64,000 bases of DNA from Coffea arabica (GCF_036785885.1 NC_092312.1:39535239-39599238); one strand, 5' to 3'; shown: positions 39,501 to 51,919, counted from the first letter of the stretch. The notes: generated from the letters alone by a model not told the origin. Program-made: numbers and translations.

Positions 39501-40635
39501 TCAGCAGACACAATTTCAAGGATCAGAGTCTTCACATTACAAGCATCTCTCTAGTCCACTTTTGACTTCTTTCATTCATGGTACTATGGCAAAGCAGTAT
39601 ACCGCTATGCCAGTTTTGTCGCAATTTCATTCTGGAGAAGTTAGCCAGCAGCCTGCCATTTCCAGCTATGTGGTTCCTGGGCACTTGAATCCTTCTACTG
39701 AACCTTCTGTTAAGTCTTTGACAATGACTCCTCAGGAGAAGATTGAGAAATTAAGGAGGCGACAGCAAATGAGAGCAATGCTTGCAATTCAGAAACAACA
39801 GCAGCAGTTTGGCAATCAAATGTCATCTACTGAATATTCAGCTATGGAAGGAGAAAATATTGAAGCAGAGGAAAACCTTTCAACAGTTGCGTCTCTTGAG
39901 CCAAATTCACCCATAGAACAAGATGATTCCAATACCGCATGTGTGCCGCATGATGATTGCTCAGTCCAGGATTCAATACTATATCAACTTCAGGATATTG
40001 TAGCAAAGGTTAGAGCAACTGCAGTTTCGTTTCTTTCCTGGTGGATGTATTTACTTGCTAAATAATGCGCATAGTCTGTGCTTAATTTCCTTGCAGTTGG
40101 ACATGAGGATAAGACTTTGCATTAGGGATAGTCTGTTTCGACTAGCTCAGAGTGCTAGTCAAAGGCAGAATGCCAGTGATACAAGCAGTAACAATAAGAG
40201 CAACAGAGATGAAGTTCTCAGCAAAGAAGAAATTAACACTCATAACAGGTTAGAGAATCTACTGCCATTCATGCTAAATATTGATGAATGATATGTATTG
40301 CTGAAATGATATCATAATTTCATCCTAAAAGTTGTTGAACCATACAGTTTTAGTTATTAACTCACAGGCATCAATTATATTGCTTTACTGGATACTGGAT
40401 AACTTGGAAATAAGTTGCAAAGCGGCTTTCCAGATAACTATATAACAATCGATGTACTGCATACATGCTTCTAAGTGCTGTATTTCTAAGCTCAATTAGA
40501 AATCATGAAGTCTCCAAAACTTCTCAACTCCTTTCAAGCACCAAAACTGTGTATTAGTAGCACCCAAATAGAAGGTTTCACTTTGTAACTTTACATTATT
40601 TGTTGCATTCGTGTAATTTGACATAGACAAGTTAA

Positions 40636-40672
<37 letters not shown>

Positions 40673-41617
40673 CCTAGATGTTCTCAGTATCACACATGAG
40701 AGCCATTGACATCTTTACCTTGAGTGCTTGGTAGATAGCATATATACCAAATTACTGAAAGAGTTCTTTCATAGTTGGGAACAATTTCACATTTCTCACT
40801 TTTCTCCTGCATTGATAGCATGGAACTCAACTAGCAGAGTATGCTCTGATTTTTCTCATGCTTAATTGCGTATTTTGATTTTTTCAACTATATTTATCTC
40901 TGACAATTTTCTTCATCCTGTTATTAATTGGAACATGAGTGAAAAATTGAATGAACAACCAATGCAGATTTTTTCAGATTATTACCTTAGCCGCGTTAGT
41001 GCATTGAATAGATTATCATTAAGATTGAAATCTCCAGTTTGTTATGTACGCAATGGTATCCTGCATTGAAATTATCAGTTGGCAGTACATGTACCCAAGA
41101 GTGTCCTGATTGTACTGTTGTTTACTGTGTCATTGCATTTGGATAAGATGTTTATTCTTGCTTAGAGAAAGAAATCGTGATGTTTATTCAGGAACATACT
41201 TGAAGCAAATCTAGATTTTCATGGTGGAGTTGAGCATTGTTAAACCTTCATCCTCCAATTCTATTTTGTCACAGGTTTCTGAAGGCATCTGAAGCAGAGA
41301 CAGAAACCAACCCAATCGACCGCACTGTGGCTCATCTGCTGTTCCATAGGCCTTTAGAGCTCACAGGAAAGATTGTTGGGACACCTGAACCAAACTTATC
41401 AGCTAAGATCCTCCACTATGACAGGCAAGCATCTAGCTCAATGAGCTTGCAAACTAACAATTTGCCTCAAAGATTAGAGAACAAGCAAATTCTATCCCAT
41501 GAGGAATCAGAGGTTCCTTGCCTATTTCGTAAAGAGAATCAGTTGGAAACATCTGAAAATACATTAACCGCCAGAGCTGCAGAAACTGGAATAATGAAAG
41601 TCGAGCCCTCCCAGTGA
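30545..41617 (+). CDS. LNK2: LNK2-like clock co-activator, seven of the coding exons, 5' exon missing
   Basis: LNK proteins are plant-specific nuclear co-activators that are clock- and light-regulated and bind REVEILLE MYB factors to switch on afternoon and evening genes. Exons: 30545-30908, 30993-31125, 37287-37605, 37743-37832, 39334-40008, 40097-40248 and 41275-41617. Phases agree and the sum is 2076 nt, 691 residues plus TGA. The 30908 donor is the least certain. Recognised motifs in order are LSNIIWGEAGEGEDHIVPYP at the start, GVDSWPDLSLPGAAK, GDFVDYGWASVGSFEDLERI, DPIFGRGSLVNADELWSSSK, TPQEKIEKLRRRQQM, SPIEQDDSNT, RIRLCIRDSLFRLAQSA and NPIDRTVAHLLFHRPLEL. No internal stop was found. The usual roughly nine-residue first exon is not visible upstream, where retroelements lie. 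The intron at 31126-37286 is 6.2 kb. Confidence 0.9.
31186..31330. mobile_element. Possible small MITE in LNK2 intron
   Basis: The left part (catagtatatatactgtcag, then cgttggat-aatgata) is imperfectly the reverse complement of the right part (atccaatggtgatagtgtat, then cattgtcagtgtatata). The unit is about 145 bp, AT-rich and non-coding, and lies just after the exon ending at 31125. Termini and target duplication are not exact, so this is tentative. Confidence 0.45.
32126..32148. repeat. Poly-T tract of 23 bases
   Basis: An unbroken T run in the large LNK2 intron. It might be the tail of a retroposed sequence on the minus strand, but no element is recognised beside it. Confidence 0.85.
35725..35737. 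repeat. Poly-C tract of 13 bases
   Basis: An unbroken C run in the large LNK2 intron, unusual in this AT-rich setting and prone to length errors in sequencing. Confidence 0.85.
36307..36327. repeat. CT microsatellite in LNK2 intron
   Basis: About ten uninterrupted CT units, about 960 bp before the exon that starts at 37287. Confidence 0.85.
40639..40670. repeat. GA microsatellite in last LNK2 intron
   Basis: About sixteen uninterrupted GA units between the exons ending at 40248 and starting at 41275. Confidence 0.9.
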
Positions 41618-42368
41618 GAACTGAAGTAACAAAATCTTTAGAAGGGTAATTCCTTCCTTTATCTCTTCCAAACAGTATTAATTTGCATTTTATGTGTATA
41701 TTATGGATTAACTAGTAATGAGCCACTCTTTCATTGTCAGCCCACTGGTACCTGTCTGTCATGGTTTTGGAAGGTCCAATGCCATAGCCATGACCATGGA
41801 AGAAGTCGCTCACTGGAAGTTCATAAAATCTATATTCCCTTCAAAAGGGAGTATATCATATGTCCGAAGTTCCTATTCTGGTTGACTAGAATATTGATGT
41901 CGTCACACGTCCTGTTGCGAGATCTGAAAGTAGATTGAAGCTACCAAACTTCTACATATATGGCCGCTTCGCATATTGCTCATTTGACTAGATTAACTTG
42001 TTTGTGTCAACTTATTTATACCTGCGTGATCTGTTTGCTAGACGTGTCAGTTACATCTTCATTTATCCATCTTGGTAGATTCTTGCTGGTCATAATTGTA
42101 TCTGTAACATAATTCAACTATCTCCTCATCGATCTTGGACTTTAATTGAGCAAGACGTGAAAAAAACTTGCACATTTTTATGGACAGCGGAAGTATGTTT
42201 AAGGTAGATTTTCCGTTTCCGATTGAAGTGTTTTCGTTAGTCTATTAGTGGCGATAAAATATTCTTATTATTTATTGCAGATAATATTTTTATAACTCTT
42301 TCAAAACCTTGAGTGAATTTGTCACGTCCCAAGCCCATCTCGATCCAGGATGCAACAGACCACAGAAG

Positions 42369-45300
42369 ATTATTTGAAAAAATACTGTAGTTTTGTTGTT
42401 ATGTGTGAATGTGTGACGCCCCTGCTTCTCTCAAGGGCGAATCCTAGGGTATCGGTGGGACGCCTGCCTAACTCGCGTTAGGACTCGAAACACAAAACTA
42501 ATAAAACTATATTAAATCAAAAGAGAACTGTTTATAATATATACAACCACCAAAAGTTCTATTTACATTTTCAAAAGTATCAAGTCAAACCACTATAATA
42601 TACTATAACCACAACCAGCAGAAGATAGACCCTAAGGAGGGTCCTTATACAAACCACCAAAACAAAAACAAACATACTATATGTCTAACTATTACAATCA
42701 AACCTAACTATATTAGTGTACGTGCCAAAAGTCCCCGCATCGGCCCCTGCTAAGGAAAATAAAAAGAAAGGGGTAAGTTATATGCTTAGTAAGTAAACAT
42801 GGGCGAAAGCGTAAATTTCACGTAACAACAGTTACACAGTAAGAGTAAAGCAAAAGCAGAAAAGTAACATCACATAATAAGGATACAAGTGGCTCCAAAG
42901 CCAATTCATGTGCTAGGTATGATCTCCTGCCGACACTCCGTCGACCACAACTAATGGTCCGTAGAACTTCACTTGTACTCCCACCGTACACCTTATCACC
43001 CTCTCTGGCTAGACACCTCACAAACTTGCTCGAGCGAACGAAATTAAGTTTGGTTCACAAGCTCGGGTCACAAACTTGGTCCACATAATCGGTGAACCGG
43101 ATTCACAAACTTGGTGACCTCAACCAGGTTGGACTGACTTCGACCAAACCCTAACCGGCTCGAATAGTCCATCTAGGTCATGAGATCGGGCCCCAAACTC
43201 ACAAACTTCACAAAATTTATTCAAAAGTCACCCCGAGCCACAAGCTCAAGGGGTTTAGTTCCAAAATGATTCATATACATATGTCATGTACAAATATGTG
43301 CGCAAACTAGGGTTTAGGTCGAGTGCGATAAAGTACACCCTCGCCTAGGTACCCTTTTTATACATATCGAAACACATAAACAACTAACACGTAAGAGCGG
43401 CCTGAATACTTACTCAACGAACAAGGATAACAAAAGAACAAAATTCGCGTCGCGAAGAGTAGCTAGTAGGCCCCACCGGCTCCACCTAGCTCACCACCAT
43501 CTGACATAGAAGATTGCATCACATAATATCATAAACGGCTACTAACATACTTAAAACAAGCAAAACGGCAAAATCGGCACATACGAGTGCGGAAACGGCA
43601 TACGGAAATCGGAAATGGTAACCTAATCGCTTTGCTGTCAAAACTGTTTTGAGTCTAATTGAGGCTACGAGTGTCGGATCAAGGTACATAGGTACCATTG
43701 CGAAGCTAAGAGGAAGGGTTACAATTTTCATAAAGACACCTCAATCCGGATCTAGACGGAAATAGGTCGAAAGTATAGAAAACCGTTTCAGGAATTCGCA
43801 CTCTAGAGTAACGGACAGGGTATGTTTCCTGGACCGTAACTCCCAGGTCACAAATCCAAATAAGGAAATTCCAAAGGCATTAGAAATATGAGACATAAGG
43901 CTAAAACTTTGATGTTTTGGCCAAGACCTGAATCCACTCAGAACAGAACGAAATTTGAGTGTCAAAGTACCCGTCAGAACTGTCCAGATACAAGGCAGTT
44001 CTGACGATCGATCTTGTTTTGGTTATAACGGGAGCTACGGAACTCGGATTTTGACGCACTTTATACTTTTTGAAGCTAAAACCAAGATCTACATTTCTTA
44101 TGAAGGAGTCAACACCCAGATCGTACGGTATCAAAACCGAAAAAGTCACGGGCAGAAGCTAAACTAAAAACGCACAGAATCTGATGTTCAAAACAGGCTT
44201 GAGTATTTTGTCTATAACTCAGAATACCCTAATCCGTTTGACCTGAAATTTTACAGGAATATCCAGGACTTAAATGGATACAATGTTGAAGAAGGAAACT
44301 TTGTCCAGTTTTGAGTGTAACAAGGTCAAAAATGCAAGATACTATACCAAAACCGGAAAAACAGATTCACAAAACGTATTCTGCTGGAAACAGCATAACT
44401 CAACCTACTTAAGTTCAAATCTAGAAATTCCAAAGCCATCCGAAAGCTTAGAAACAGGGCTACAAATCATCAGAAGACCTTAACAACTAATTCCGAAGCA
44501 ATACCAGCCAAAACAACCAATTACAGGCGAAATGCTTACATTCGGGTAAAACCAGGACAGCAAGGGTAATTTCAACTTTTCTCATTCTACGCTACTCCGA
44601 TTGACCTGAAATTTTGTAGGCACCTCTAAAATATTATTCCCTACAACTTTCATGTTTTAAACCAAGGCCAATTCGGCCTCTAACTAGGACTTGTAAAACC
44701 GGGCAGAATGTTAACTTCACAAAAACCCTAACTTGTGTACTTTTCTTCCAAACAGAAATTGGTTGTAATTAATCACTTTTTCCACCTCCTAGAGTCATTA
44801 CATACCATTTCCAATCATCATAGATAGCCACACAATCATGTTCATATTAAAACAGAAAAATCACCAATAAATAGAAAATTTCACTACTTCAACCACAAAT
44901 CAAGATGTAATCCATAATATTGCACCTTATACTACCACTAATCACAAATTAAGTATCATTAGAGGAAGGAAAGTGGTTCTTCACAACTCACCTTAGAAAC
45001 AAGAGAGAGGGAGCAATAGGTCCTCTTAACTTTCTAAATAACTCCACACAACACTTCACTATCACTCCCTTAAGTGGTTTTATGGAGCACAAACAAGATT
45101 GGAAGGTTGAGTGAGTTGATTGAAGCAAGATTGAAGCAAACTTGGAGAGTTTTCTTTCTTCCTTTCTTGAGAGAGAGGGCCGGCCAAGTCTTAGAGAAAA
45201 ATGGGGAATTTTTGGTGATTTTTATGATTTATTTGGTCAATGGTAAGACAATGAATAGTGGTCTTAAAGTTCCTCCAACCATTTGGTGACACTTGTCACC

Positions 45301-45985
45301 ATATTTAATGCTTGCCTAACTTTTTTTTTTGTCTCTCTTACACCTATCCACTTGGTACCTTTAAATATCTCATAACACCCGGTAAATTAAATCCAATATC
45401 CAAAACTTAACCTAACTGGCCGAATTTTTCCGAACTTACCGCACTAGTGGGTCCCACGTCCGATATACGTTCTTAATTTCTCAAAAACTAACCGATACTA
45501 GAAAAATCATCTAAAACCTATATTTACTCATAAAAATTATCTGGGAAATTTTTCTAATAAAGAAAATGTGGAAAAAGACGGGCGATAAATAAAACTCCAC
45601 TTAACCTTTCTAATATTGTAACACTAGAGATTTGCTAATCTAGAGTTTACTAACCATTTTCAAACTTGTTAAACCTCTGTAAACTATAACGAATCCTATT
45701 TTTTTCTTGTGCCAAAACACACACTAGAATACCGCATAAACTAGGGTTTTATCATAAGCAAAGTTAGGGTTTTCAATTTTAGCCAAGCTTAGGGTTTCTC
45801 CTTAGCCCTAAAACCTTAATTTCACCACACCGAATAATAAATGACCCTAATATCAACTTACGAACTGACTGGGGCCTCACAGAATGTGAGATGAAAAAAT
45901 AATTGAAAATATAAAATGGTAATTGAAAAATGTATTTGTGATGTGAGCAAATATTTTTTTTTACAAATAAAATCTATATCTAAAC
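42369..45985. mobile_element. MITE of the GTTTGGATA family, split by the solo LTR
   Basis: The left half (42369-42411, attatttgaaaaaatactgt...) and right half (45887-45985, gtgagatgaaaaaataattg... ending tatctaaac) together match the 46814 element in order. The LTR at 42412-45881 lies between them. The outer left terminus is degraded, abutting a short gtcacgtcccaagccc stretch that looks like the start of yet another LTR. Confidence 0.65.
42412..45881. mobile_element. Solo LTR (3470 bp) with 5-bp target duplication
   Basis: The unit starts TGTGACGCCCC and ends GGGGCCTCACA; the two ends are inverted with one mismatch in 11. GAATG directly precedes it (42407-42411) and directly follows it (45882-45886), the 5-bp duplication left by LTR-retrotransposon integrase. 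There is no gag or pol inside, so it is best read as a solo LTR left by LTR-LTR recombination. A non-autonomous element with unrecognised internal parts is possible. The start resembles the LTR fragment at 21073. It sits about 800 bp past the LNK2 stop and splits an older MITE. Confidence 0.9.
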
Positions 45986-46545
45986 AGGATCTTTGTTTCC
46001 ATGATTTATCTTTTGATAACTCAACTATGAATAATTGTGTGCGCACAAATATCATTTCCATTCATTTGTAGTGTTAGCATTCCATTTAATTGCAATTTTG
46101 TAAGAGGTTAGAACTTGTGACAACACATCATGCTAAAGCCAATTGCAAATCCCAAGTATCTTATTTCTAGAGGGCTCTTATTTTTTTTTCTCTTTAATTA
46201 GTTAAGTTAAAGCTTCTTTACAATGATAAGAGTGGACTCCAAAAAAAATCTCATAACCGGTGAGAAGTCATGAGCAGGGCTAACGAAATTCAAGTTCTGC
46301 GAATAATCTATTAAATCTATAGCTTATGATTCTGAAAGGGTTAAATGCAAACTATAACATTCAACAACTGTCTTTGATTTGTACTAGGAGCCGAGTTATG
46401 TGGCTCCAAGTGGGTCAAATGACCCAACTTAACTTTTAAAATTCTATATATGTTATATAGATTGGCTAATCACTCACAATATTGCTGGAAAAAAGAAAAA
46501 TTGGACATCTAGTGATTTGACAAGGGCCAATTCTACAACTATTGC

Positions 46546-46685
46546 TGTCAGCCCGACAGCAAAATCCAAAAAAAAAATTAAAAAAAAACCACTGGTTGCC
46601 GGCAGCAGTGAAATTTTTTTTTAAAAAAAATAGACTGACTGCCGGGCTATGTTGTGTCAGTGCTGCTGGGATGTCAGCCCGACAG
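46546..46685. repeat. 14-bp direct repeats around an A/T-homopolymer core
   Basis: TGTCAGCCCGACAG occurs at 46546-46559 and again at 46672-46685. Between them are runs of A on the left, runs of T and A on the right, and the gc-rich words gttgccggcagcag and actgccgggcta. It looks like part of a decayed element, which I cannot classify. Confidence 0.5.
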
Positions 46686-46813
46686 TAGCTACAAAAGTCG
46701 ACAAACAAAGGTGGCCTCCTGGCCTGATTAGACGTGTGAGGTAAGATTCAATTGACCGGAATGTTTTCTTCAACATCCGCTCAACTCTTGGGCACTGAAG
46801 AAAACAATTAATT

Positions 46814-46981
46814 ATTTGGATAGTGTATTATTTGAAATATTATTTGGAATAATTACTGTAGCACTTTTTATGATGTGATGTATGTGAGATAAAAAGGTAG
46901 TTGGGAATATAAAAAGGTGAGTTGAAAAATGTGTTTATGATGCAAGCGAAATATTATTTGGGATAAATTTTGTATCCAAAC
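46814..46981. mobile_element. MITE of the GTTTGGATA family, best-preserved copy
   Basis: It starts atttggata and ends tatccaaac, and contains attatttgaaatattatttg, aataattactgtagcac, tgatgtgatgtatgtgagat, ttgaaaaatgtgtttatgat and gcgaaatatt. The same words in order occur at 20597-20719 (reverse) and at the element split at 42369/45985. It immediately precedes the coding fragment at 46982. Confidence 0.78.
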
Positions 46982-48083
46982 ACTAATATCACGAGAAAGT
47001 TAGTATCAGAAGCATTTGTTAAGGGTGCGAAGCAACTCCAAAGTGATCTTTTTACTCTTCTCAGGTCATTGGACATTCAAGACCATAAATTCATGGTCAG
47101 GGAGGCGGACGCTACTTTTGATGCTTTGGACCAGTTACAAATTGAACATAAGAAATAAGGTAAATCACAATTAATTCCTTTAAAATATATCTCATTTTTT
47201 ACTTTATCTCCTAACAATTTTTTTGTCTCACTTTATCCTCCATTGGACAAAAATATACCTCTATTATTCTAAACTCTTACTTTTTCTTTTTTATTTTTTC
47301 ATTTGCCTCTTTACTGTTTCTTTAATTCTTCCTCTTTCCCATGAAAATCTTCATCTTAATTATTGAAATTAAAATAGAGGAATTGTAGAGATATATCTTT
47401 TCCTTAAACGATTAAAAAATATTCAAATTACTTTTCTAAAATACAATTATTTAGCCTTTCAATTCTTTTAACTTTGATTTTTCCTCTTTCCTTTCTAGTT
47501 TTTCATTTTATTCTCAAGAAAATATCAATAAGATGAAATTGTGATCTGATTAATAATTATCAATTGAAATTTGTGACACGTGCAATCATACAAAAGATCA
47601 AAATTAATTTTTGATGCCTTTTATACCTTCACCCACAAATGCAATTACAAACTCAAAATAATATTTCCATTAAGATGGAGTTTTTCTATTGGGAAGGATG
47701 AAAGAGAGAAGAAAGAGAAAAAGAAATAAAAAGAGGAAAAAGGGGTAAATGAAAAATCAAAAGATGGAAAGGGTAATTTCGTTGTATAGGGGATTAAGTG
47801 AGCAAAATTAAACGTTATGGGGGTAAAGTGAGAAATGAGATATACCTTAAGGGGATTAATTGTAATTAACCCTAAGAAATATAGTGAGCAAGTCAAGGAA
47901 TATATTCGGTGTGCATCATTGTTGGCCAAAATCAACCTATCTATAATAAGCGATCATTCTTGTAGGATGCTAGCTGACCATTATAGTTATGAGAAGTTGA
48001 AATTAGATGAAATCAAAAATGCTTATGCAAGGTCTGTAGCTGCCTTATCCGGAATTCTAGATTTTGTATTCATTTTCGTGTTG
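46982..48083 (+). pseudogene. Unrecognised coding fragment split by a Mutator-type MITE
   Basis: The left part ends ...DALDQLQIEHKK and the right part begins KKYSEQVKEYIRCASLL. Leaving out the insert at 47158-47872 and one copy of the duplicated target joins them in a single frame of roughly 110 residues: TRKLVSEAFVKGAKQLQSDL at the start, then RSLDIQDHKFMVREADATFD, SIISDHSCRMLADHYSYEKL, and SGILDFVFIFVL before a GT donor at 48084. The predicted piece is mostly helical, with a hydrophobic end that might be a membrane segment. I do not recognise the family. Neighbouring exons are not seen: a MITE abuts it on the left. As it stands the insert brings stop codons, so it is broken. Confidence 0.6.
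47158..47872. mobile_element. Mutator-type MITE with 9-bp target duplication and long TIRs
   Basis: The 715-bp insert has long, imperfect terminal inverted repeats: left aggtaaatcacaattaatt, right end (reverse complement) gggttaattacaattaatc. Similarity continues roughly 90 bp through atatatctcattt and cactttat. TAAGAAATA flanks it exactly on both sides (47149-47157 and 47873-47881). A 9-bp duplication and long TIRs are the marks of Mutator-like elements. It has no transposase. The AG-rich and CT-rich interior gives only low-complexity ORFs. Confidence 0.88.
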
Positions 48084-48250
48084 GTACGTATATTGAATTT
48101 CTGCATTTTTCCAATGGCACATAATGGATACTCATAGAACATCTATTTAAGTCCTGAATTGTTGTCTTAGTTTTTATTGTCGGGATAATTTCATAAATCT
48201 CTCTTGAGGTTTCTGACAACTTCACCGAACTCCCCTAAGGTTTGAAAAAT

Positions 48251-49040
48251 TTTTTTAATTAAAAACTTATGCTGCCTGACGTACTAAACCCGACAGTCTT
48301 TTTAGTTAATTAATTTACATTTCAAAGTTGAAACGTAAGAAAAAGATGAAAACAGATTTGTTAAATCAATAATTATCCTTATCTTATGTTCAACTAGAAA
48401 AGGTTTTTTAAACAAAAAATCTCATTCAATTTGCAATAAGATGTAGTTCTCAAATCGTTGAAAAATAATCGTTAAAATTATTATGTATAAGATTTGATAT
48501 TAATTTTTTGCTATAAAATGTATAGAAAATTGATATTTATCCAAATAAAATATACCAATAAATTATTAAAGGGCAGTGACTGAGTATAAGAATAGAGGTA
48601 GAAGTAAATATGATAGTAGGTTGTTAAACAAAAAAAGTAATTTTTAATGTACACTATAATTTTATAAATGTAAATTTAATATGCAATATAAAAACAGAAA
48701 GGCAAAAAAATGAAAAGAAGAAAAACTTTTTTAATTACAAACTTATGCTACCTGACGTACTAAACCCGACAGTCTTTTTAGTTAATTAATTTACGTTTCA
48801 AAGTTGAAACGTAAGAAAAAGATGAAAACAAATTTGTTAAATCAATAATTATTCTTATCTTATGTTAAACTAAAACAAGGTTTTTTAAACAAAAAATCTC
48901 ATTCAATTTACAATAAGATGCAATTCTCAAATTGTTGAAAAATAATTTGTTAAAATTATTATGTAATTTTTAATGTACACTATAATTTTATAAATATAAA
49001 TTTATCAATATAAAAACAAAAAAGGCAAAAAAAAAAAAAG
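48251..49040. repeat. Tandem duplication with period about 476 bp, second copy internally deleted
   Basis: The words acttatgct-cctgacgtac, taaacccgacagtctttttag and caaagttgaaacgtaagaaa occur from 48265 and again from 48741. The copies then run in parallel to aaaattattatgta, where the later one jumps ahead to atttttaatgtacactataa. Both end in ggcaaaaaaa-type A-rich sequence. The upstream words gggataatttcataaatctc and gaggtttctgacaa look like a common plant repeat, so this may be a duplicated transposon part. Confidence 0.8.
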
Positions 49041-49182
49041 AAAAGAAGAAAAAATTGATAACGTGACATGGTGAAATTTAAAAATAACGATAAACATTCA
49101 AATAGTAATAGGTTAAAATAACGCTAAATCCCTCTATATTCAAATATTTGAAATTTAAAAACTTGTACAGGAAATGATCATA

Positions 49183-51730
49183 TCAACGCTCGATGCGCCT
49201 TTTACCCTTGCTTTTATCACCTGATGTTGTGAACGGACAGCAAAATTTTTTGGGCTGTCCTCTGCAATGTTCACGAAGAACTATTGGCTCCTGCGGTGCA
49301 TCGATTGGAGGTGCAAAATCTATGGAAGCACATCAAGTCCTATGTCCTCCTCCTCAACCGACTCTGTAGTCGTACTGCTATCATAATCGTTTTGAGAACG
49401 ATATGTGACAAAATCTCCCGACTGACCATATCCAGTAGTAGATACAAGCTGGATTGACGTAGGTACTGTCATAAGCTACCTAAGACTGTAATAATTGGGA
49501 AGGTCTAAAATAGGAGACGTACCACTCATTCCGCTAAGAGAAGTGAATATTGGATGTAGTTCAGAAGCAGAAGATGAGGCCACTGTAGTGGCAGCGTATC
49601 CAAATGGAGGCTCATGTGATGAGGATGGAAATTGTCCACCAAATATAGGAAAACAAGGAGAGGGCGTGGGATGTGTACCAAAAGGTGGAAACTGTGATAA
49701 AGATGTGGCATCTAGACCAATATGCGGTGAGTGTAGGAATGATGTGACCTGAGGGTTAAAGGCCGATATATTCTATCTAGGTGGCATAGCATGGGTATCT
49801 GCCATCGTCAAAGGCACAGATGTGATAAATTGATTACTAGTCGGGTTGTGTCAAGACTGAGTGCCCGCCTCGGTGTTTTGAATGTTCGTCTCGCCGATGA
49901 CTTGGTCTTGCAAGCCATGCTTGTGCCATCAACTTCTAGTAGATGATGGTCCACCTTGTGTAGGTCACACGGGATTTTGGATAGAAATTCCTTGTGACAT
50001 GGGAGGATTATGATCGAAAGAATCAAAATCACCAACTACCATGCGATCAAAGCACTAGAGGTATTGCATTGATTCATATGCCCCATCAACAATGGTCAGT
50101 AGACATGGATGAAATCGACCTTCAGTGTCATTAAGTTCAAATGCATCATGCGATTGGCGGCCAATGCGCTGCATAGTACCCACTGACATTGTAAAAAATG
50201 GAGAAACTATTACCAATCATTATCCAATAGTAAATAAATTAAATTTTGAGATAGTAGTAATTTACTAAATACTCAAACTGGTCAGAAACTCCATACAACA
50301 TTTGTCGAAACTGTGCATGCTGCGGGATAGGAAACGTAATGTACAGAATGGTGTGATTGTGATACCACTCGAGATACTTATTCGAAAGCCTGAATGTGGT
50401 TGTAGGCACACCAGGTACTTCTGCATTTGCACGCACATTCCAGTATCCTATCCAACCCCTATGAAAATGAGCTCAATTTCTTCCAAGATAACCGAAAAGA
50501 TTTAATTGGTGTAAGCCACCCCGACTAGTATCAACTGGTTCCGGAATTTTTTGCCTCATGCCAAATTGACGCATGACACGATCAGGACAATATAGCTCGA
50601 TGATGTGCCAGAATATAAGAGGGGCTCTTGCCCGCCATATGCGCTCCCCCCGTTTGTAGTAATTAAGTAGACTAGCCAGTATACCATTGCTATACGGCAT
50701 CCAGATAAACTGATACCATAACAATTTTTTAGGTGTGGACCAAAATTGCGAGATTACTATAAAAAAACTTTAATTGAGATATAAGAGAAAATACCTGATC
50801 CATCTGTAATAAAGCCAGCTGCTCATGATAATGTGTGCTAGATTGGCTAGAAGGGTCAATCCCTGTTCGTTCGGCGGTCCATCTCCCTCCTCTAGGAAAA
50901 TCCCTAATTTCAGAACATAAGAGCACATCAGGACAAATCACGAGAATCACCTCTCACGCCCAAAACTGTAGTAACAAGTACGGACCTCTAGTTGTGATCG
51001 TAGCAGCAAGCGATGCGTGGCACATTTGTGAGTACAAACAAGCCAACATTGTGGACCCCCAGCTATATTGGCTCATGGCATCCAAATCACGAACATAGTC
51101 TAGCCAATTTAAATTGACGAGATTTTAACACGAATTTGCAAATAGCAATCCACCTAATAAAATCAGGATGTATATACAGGCATACTAGCGAACCATCTCA
51201 TCAAAAGCATCTGCAGGCAGTGATGTACTCAACCGTCAGGATATAGATGATAGCTTTAGACGACCGTGGTAGAGCATATTTTCTTCTAGCCAATATCCTA
51301 AAATGTCATAAACCAACTGTTTGCGCTGTAATAAATTACGTCTACTGTGTACTAATATAACTGGTAGACCATCAATGCGAAAACCCCATAAAACCTCCAC
51401 ATCCTACAGAGTTACTATCGCCACTCCTATAATTGGAAGGTGAAAAGTGTGTGTCTCTTGCCTCCAACGCTCCACAAGCATATTTATAAGGCCATGATCA
51501 ACTGTGAAATAACTGACTCTGCGAATGCCATAAAAGCTAGCAGCATCGATGTATTGAGCAACCCGTGCATCTAAATCTATCAGAGGTTGAAAAAACCTCT
51601 TATCACAGCGCCAAATATTTAAATCCACACCTGTCCCTTGAAAAACGATAGCGGAGCTATATTCGAATTGTAGATATAAAACACTCCCATCCAAGGGTCC
51701 AGGATGAGGGGTGCTGTGATTGTGTTCCAT
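49183..51730 (-). pseudogene. Plant mobile domain (aminotransferase-like) gene of a Mutator-like element, decayed
   Basis: The reading starts MEHNHSTPHPGPLDGSVLY at 51730 and follows the plant-mobile-domain pattern: RFFQPLIDLDARVAQYID, FYGIRRVSYFTVDHGLINML, VERWRQETHTFHLP, DVEVLWGFRIDGLPV and GYWLEENMLYHGR. Further exons give WGSTMLACLYSQMC, YQFIWMPYSN, HIIELYCPDRVMRQFGMRQ and GRNWAHFHRGWIGYW. The end is KKFCCPFTTSGDKSKGKRR with TGA at 49185-49183. TAG at 51406-51404 replaces the Gln before DVEVLWG, and TGA at 51238-51236 is a second stop; other frames shift. PMD proteins such as MAIN and MAIL1 act in silencing and development, and the domain is often carried by transposons. Here it lies directly behind the transposase on the same strand, so it is transposon cargo. 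Confidence 0.85.
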
Positions 51731-51919
51731 CGCTCCATTTTAAATCCTGTTTTAAAAAAAATTACATAAATATTGATATGCTTTACAATTAATAATTCAT
51801 CGTATTAGACAATATAGAAAATTCAACATTTATTACTACAAAATAGCAATTCACATCAAATAGGAGGGAATATGGTCTTAGTTACTAGCCCAAACTTCTA
51901 CCATAACTCAGACAAAATG

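Noticed and set aside
49495..49752. Plus-strand ORF with Gly/Cys-rich sequence
   Set aside because: It is antisense to the 3' tail of the decayed PMD gene, and no homologue is recognised.
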